Below, piece after piece: positions 61,227 through 64,000 of a stretch of DNA of 64,000 nucleotides. Each line of letters opens with the position of its first letter. Position 1 is the first letter of the stretch. The DNA is from Nocardioides sp. zg-1230. Its GTDB lineage: Bacteria; Actinomycetota; Actinomycetes; Propionibacteriales; Nocardioidaceae. The translations under genes and the position numbers were made by a program. Location: contig NZ_JABJQZ010000004.1 of NCBI RefSeq assembly GCF_013155335.1, positions 682,001 through 746,000 on the forward strand. Direction: 5' to 3'. The notes below the pieces were generated by a model, which worked only from the letters and a program-made list of their open reading frames with translations, was not told the origin of the DNA and searched no databases.

Positions 61227-61739
61227 TCAGCCGTGGCGGACGAGGTTGACCACACCGATGGTGCGGCCCTGGGAGTCGCGGGTGATCGCGACGCCGGCGC
61301 GCTTGGCGCGGGGGCTCAGCAGGATCTCCCGGTGGCCGGGGGAGTCGAGCCACAGCTCGACCATCGTCTCCGGGCTCAGCGCGGTGCCGCGGACGAGCGT
61401 CTCCCCGGCCCAGGAGTTGTCGCACCTGCGGATGACCTCGCGCTGGTCGCGGTGCTCGAGCACGCCGGTGCGGGCGATCCGGGCGCCCCACTTCTCGGCC
61501 AGCCGGTCGGTGCACACGTCGAAGGTCCGGATCTTGGCCAGGCCGTTCTGGGCGCGCGCCTCGTTGATCCGGACCATGAGGGCCTCCTCGAGCTGCGCGC
61601 TGCTGGCGCTCGCGTCGACCGCGGAGGCGCTGCGGGGCACGGACCACGTGGCGGCGTCGGCGGTCGCGGGGACGCCGCAGGCGACGGCGAGGGCCACGCC
61701 GAGGGCGGCCAGGCGCGAGAGGGCGGGAGAGTGACGCAC
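61227..61739 (-). CDS. Secreted CAP-domain protein (SCP/PR-1-like)
   Basis: 170 residues. Signal peptide ending ATADA/A near 29. The CAP domain includes EEALMVRINEARAQNGLAKI, WGARIARTGVLEHRD with the His, and ELWLDSPGHREILLSPRAKR, the PGHR-type signature 2. Cys76 and Cys106 may form a disulfide. Function unknown; the family includes secreted binding and hydrolytic proteins. GTG start with GGAGGAA upstream. Confidence 0.88.
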   Translation of the reverse strand: MRHSPALSRLAALGVALAVACGVPATADAATWSVPRSASAVDASASSAQLEEALMVRINEARAQNGLAKIRTFDVCTDRLAEKWGARIARTGVLEHRDQREVIRRCDNSWAGETLVRGTALSPETMVELWLDSPGHREILLSPRAKRAGVAITRDSQGRTIGVVNLVRHG

Positions 61740-61950
61740 GGGGGTTCCTCCAGGGGGATCCGCGCATCGGGGGTGCGGATCTTGACGGAATCTATAGAAA
61801 ATTCGCGGTTGACCCTAAGCAGAGGATGTGTAAGAAGTCGAGTCTCCGTTGCCTGCAGGCCGTTCATGCGCCGAGGATCATCAATTTTTGGCAGGTACTT
61901 CGCCGGTACAGATGAAAGCGGCTTGACGGTTTCTCCATGACGGAAACGCC
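61740..61950 (-). promoter_or_regulatory. AT-rich leader and promoter region of the CAP gene
   Basis: No gene. Noticeably more A/T than the rest of the window. On the minus strand CTATAGAT (about 61789-61796) may hold a -10. A hairpin GATCCGC / GCGGATC (61757-61763, 61775-61781) lies just before the ribosome-binding site. TTGACGG occurs twice on the plus strand (61782 and 61923). No known riboswitch was recognised. Confidence 0.35.
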
Positions 61951-61997
61951 AAAAAAGAGACCCGTGGTCTGGACCTGTCGGTCCAGCACACGGGTCT
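61951..61997 (-). terminator. Intrinsic terminator of the PEBP gene
   Basis: Arms AGACCCGTG/CACGGGTCT (9 bp) and CTGGACC/GGTCCAG (7 bp) around TGTC. On the minus strand it is followed by a run of six T (61956-61951). It lies 68 bases after the PEBP stop at 62066. The clearest rho-independent terminator in the window. Confidence 0.85.
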
Positions 61998-62065
61998 TGG
62001 GGGGCGGATGGGGCGGATGTGACCGTTGGGGCGCCCGTGGTGCGGCGCGCCGGCCTCCGGTCAGG

Positions 62066-62587
62066 TCAGTGCTGGTAGGTGCCGTGCAGGATGGCGCGGC
62101 CGAGCGTCTTGAAGGCCAGGTTGAAGGAGACGACCGCGTTGGAGGCGTCGGCGTCGACCCCCAGGGTGGCGTCCTTCACCGCGTGGACCACGAAGAAGTA
62201 GCGGTGCGGGTGGTCACCCTCGGGCGGTGCGGCACCCATGAAGCCGGCCTCGCCGCCGTCGTTGCGCACGTGGAAGGCGTTGCCCGGCAGGTCGCCCGAG
62301 GCCGCTCCGGTGTCGAGCGAGGTGACGTCCGCCGGGATGTCGACCAGGCACCAGTGCCAGAACCCGCTCGGGGTCGGCGCGTCGGGGTCGAAGCAGGTCA
62401 CCACGTAGGACTGGGTGCCCTCCGGTGCCCCCGACCAGCTCAGCTGCGGCGAGGTGTTGCCGAGGGCGGCCACCTGGTCGTCCTTGAGAGGGGCGCCGTC
62501 GGTGACGTCCTCGCTCGTGACGGTGAAGGACGCGGTCGCCGGCAGGTAGTCGTAGGGGTTGGGGGCCACGGGTCGCTCGATGCTCAT
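62066..62587 (-). CDS. YbhB/YbcL-type phosphatidylethanolamine-binding-like protein (PEBP)
   Basis: 173 residues. Family motifs: GNTSPQLSWSGAPEGTQSYV near 40, VTCFDPDAPTPSGFWHWCLV near 62-82, and HRYFFVVHAVK near 128. No signal peptide. The role of bacterial members is unknown. The ATG at 62587 follows TACGTT by six bases; an upstream ATG at 62638 adds 17 doubtful residues. Confidence 0.9.
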   Translation of the reverse strand: MSIERPVAPNPYDYLPATASFTVTSEDVTDGAPLKDDQVAALGNTSPQLSWSGAPEGTQSYVVTCFDPDAPTPSGFWHWCLVDIPADVTSLDTGAASGDLPGNAFHVRNDGGEAGFMGAAPPEGDHPHRYFFVVHAVKDATLGVDADASNAVVSFNLAFKTLGRAILHGTYQH

Positions 62588-62593
62588 CCCTCG

Positions 62594-62599
62594 AACGTA
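62594..62599 (-). promoter_or_regulatory. Leaderless -10 for PEBP gene
   Basis: TACGTT on the minus strand, six bases before the ATG at 62587; decides the start. Confidence 0.5.
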
Positions 62600-62636
62600 G
62601 CCACCTCCCACCACCTCGGAAAGGGACAATCGAGTC

Positions 62637-63887
62637 ATGACCGATCGCGGCGACGACTCTCGTCCCTACCTGGCCGGGCTGGTGCTGACCGGTCGCCGGG
62701 TCGTCGTCGTCGGTGGTGGGCACGTGGCACAGAGACGCGTCTCGGGCCTCCTCGGCGCCGGCGCGGACGTGACCGTCGTCAGCCTCGAGGTGACGCCGGC
62801 GCTCGAGGGGCTGGCGGGCGAGCTCACCCTGGTGCTGCGGGAGTTCACCGAGACCGACCTCGACGGTGCCTGGTACGTCGTCGCCGCGACCGACGACCCG
62901 GCCGTCAACGCCCGCGTGGTGGCGGCCGCCGACGCCCGCCACACGTTCTGCGTCCGCGCCGACGACGCCCTCGGCGGCACCGCCTGGACGCCCGCGGTCG
63001 GCCACCACGGCAGCGTGACCGTCGGGGTGCTCGGCAACCGCGAGCCACGCAAGTCCGCCGCGCTGCGCGACGACATCGTCACCGCGCTGCGCGACGGGCA
63101 CCTGACGGCCTCCGAGGCGCTCGACCGCAGCCCGGGCGTCGTCCTCGTGGGTGGCGGACCCGGTGAGCCGGAGCTCGTGACCGTCGCCGCCCGCCACGCC
63201 CTCGCGACCGCCGACGTCGTCGTCGCCGACCGGCTCGCCCCGCGGGAGCTGCTCGACGAGCTCGGTCCCGACGTCGAGCTGATCGACGTGGCCAAGCTGC
63301 CCCGCGGTCGCTCGGCGTCGCAGCAGAGCATCAACGAGGTGATCGTCGACCGGGCACGCGCCGGCAAGCGCGTGGTGCGCTTCAAGGGGGGCGACAACTT
63401 CGTCTTCGGCCGTGGCTACGAGGAGCTGCTCGCCTGCGCTGCCGCCGACGTGCCGGTCACCGTCGTGCCCGGCCTCAGCTCGGCCATCGCCGTGCCCGCC
63501 CGGGTCGGCATCCCGGTCACCCACCGCGGGATCGCCCACGAGTTCACCGTGATCTCCGGCCACCTCCCGCCCGGCCACCCGGAGTCCCTGGTCGCGTGGG
63601 ACGCGGTCGCCGGCCTGCGGGGCACCCTCGTCCTGCTCATGGCCGTCGACAACGCGCCGGCGATCGCGCACGCGCTGCTCGACGGCGGGCGCGACGCCGC
63701 GACACCGGTGGCCGTCATCGTCGACGGCACCATGCCCACCGAGCGCACGGTCCTCAGCACCCTCGGCACCCTCGCCGACGACCTGGTCGCCCACCGGGTC
63801 GTCCCGCCCGCGATCATCGTGGTGGGCGAGGTCGTCGCCGTGGCCCGTCCGGCTCACTATGCAGATCCTGGGCCGGGGCGTGACTGA
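62637..63887 (+). CDS. cobA: Bifunctional precorrin-2 dehydrogenase / uroporphyrinogen-III C-methyltransferase
   Basis: 416 residues in two parts. N-terminal SirC-type part (1-155): GLVLTGRRVVVVGGGHVAQR binds NAD, and VVAATDDPAVNARVV follows. C-terminal SUMT part (165-405): VVLVGGGPGEPELVTVAARH, then VVRFKGGDNFVFGRGYEEL and VTVVPGLSSAIAVPA. Together they turn uroporphyrinogen III into sirohydrochlorin, which feeds siroheme (sulfite/nitrite reductase) or cobalamin. The ferrochelatase activity of full CysG is not certain. AAAGGGAC lies upstream of the ATG. Confidence 0.92.
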   Translation: MTDRGDDSRPYLAGLVLTGRRVVVVGGGHVAQRRVSGLLGAGADVTVVSLEVTPALEGLAGELTLVLREFTETDLDGAWYVVAATDDPAVNARVVAAADARHTFCVRADDALGGTAWTPAVGHHGSVTVGVLGNREPRKSAALRDDIVTALRDGHLTASEALDRSPGVVLVGGGPGEPELVTVAARHALATADVVVADRLAPRELLDELGPDVELIDVAKLPRGRSASQQSINEVIVDRARAGKRVVRFKGGDNFVFGRGYEELLACAAADVPVTVVPGLSSAIAVPARVGIPVTHRGIAHEFTVISGHLPPGHPESLVAWDAVAGLRGTLVLLMAVDNAPAIAHALLDGGRDAATPVAVIVDGTMPTERTVLSTLGTLADDLVAHRVVPPAIIVVGEVVAVARPAHYADPGPGRD

Positions 63888-64000
63888 GGTGTCCGGGTTG
63901 GTCGAGATCTCCGACCCCGACGACCCGCGCCTGGCCGACTACCGCGACCTGCGCGACGTCGAGCTGCGCAAGAGCCTCGAGGCCGAGCACGGGCTCTTCC
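63880..64000 (+). CDS. TrmH/SpoU-type RNA methyltransferase (partial, N-terminus)
   Basis: About 40 residues before the right edge. LVEISDPDDPRLADYRDLRD and VELRKSLEAEHGLF are the substrate-binding start of actinobacterial TrmH-type 2'-O-methyltransferases; the SPOUT domain would follow outside. Possible starts are ATG 63859, GTG 63880 and GTG 63889, all overlapping or next to the end of cobA. Confidence 0.7.
   Translation, partial: MTEVSGLVEISDPDDPRLADYRDLRDVELRKSLEAEHGLF

Noticed and set aside
61740-61950. c-di-AMP (ydaO-type) or other known riboswitch before the CAP gene
   Set aside because: The conserved core sequences could not be found; only simple hairpins are seen.

Overview
The window comes from a high-GC actinobacterium, most likely a Nocardioides-type member of the Nocardioidaceae. 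The evidence is the GC-rich third codon positions, GTG/TTG starts, the zwf-pgi-tal-tkt / ctaB / ctaA / ABC / suf gene order that also occurs around the suf operon of mycobacteria, an adjacent FabG-InhA pair, an acVLRF1-type release factor, and DUF222 (13E12-type) HNH proteins. No tRNA, rRNA, CRISPR array, integrase or transposase was seen. The placement is an inference from gene content.

Layout. 1-5,900: pentose-phosphate/glycolysis operon on the minus strand (tkt-tal-pgi-zwf; zwf runs off the left edge). 5,877-13,078: heme A synthesis (ctaB, ctaA), with a secreted protein plus sortase-like pair between them, and two ABC-2 exporters. 13,140-19,771: complete SUF iron-sulfur assembly operon sufR-B-D-Rieske-C-S-U-T, with a perfect inverted repeat touching the sufR start codon. 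19,796-29,700: accessory mixture: a frameshifted secreted beta-propeller gene, a nucleotidyltransferase, an ASCH-like protein, a NYN protein, an ABC transporter with an Xre regulator, acVLRF1, an HNH protein with a perfect LexA box, two phosphotransferases, and a paired SMR efflux operon with an 8-codon leader. 29,699-40,337: zinc peptidase, ABC-F, enoyl-CoA hydratase, ABC exporter, SDR, SURF1, moaA, dodecin, fabG-inhA. 40,369-46,864: cyanophycin region, with cphB-cphA-cupin on the minus strand converging on a CphA-like Mur ligase that lacks the ATP-grasp domain and a methyltransferase. 46,898-54,009: SixA-like phosphatase, PrmC paralogue, serB, DUF805, ABC ATPase, NfeD/SPFH pair, TauE. 54,138-56,176: a second DUF222 HNH gene broken at a run of nine C. 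56,360-64,000: hydrolase, SpoIIE phosphatase, three-gene ABC exporter, CAP-domain protein, PEBP protein, bifunctional siroheme enzyme and the start of a TrmH-type methyltransferase.

How the genes work together. SUF supplies Fe-S clusters to users in the window such as MoaA. CtaA, CtaB and SURF1 serve cytochrome oxidase. FabG and InhA form the reductase pair of fatty-acid synthesis II. CphA makes, and CphB begins to degrade, the nitrogen/carbon reserve cyanophycin. Genes are tightly packed; ATGA, GTGA and TGATG overlaps are common.

A consistent promoter pattern is visible: at 24 places a TAnnnT hexamer lies 6-8 nt before the start codon, which fits leaderless transcription. This pattern was used to choose many starts. 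The points most worth following up are the ATP-grasp-less CphA-like protein beside cphBA, the LexA boxes at both HNH genes, the coupled leaderless leader peptide before the SMR pair, and the sortase with a substrate-like neighbour that lacks a membrane anchor.
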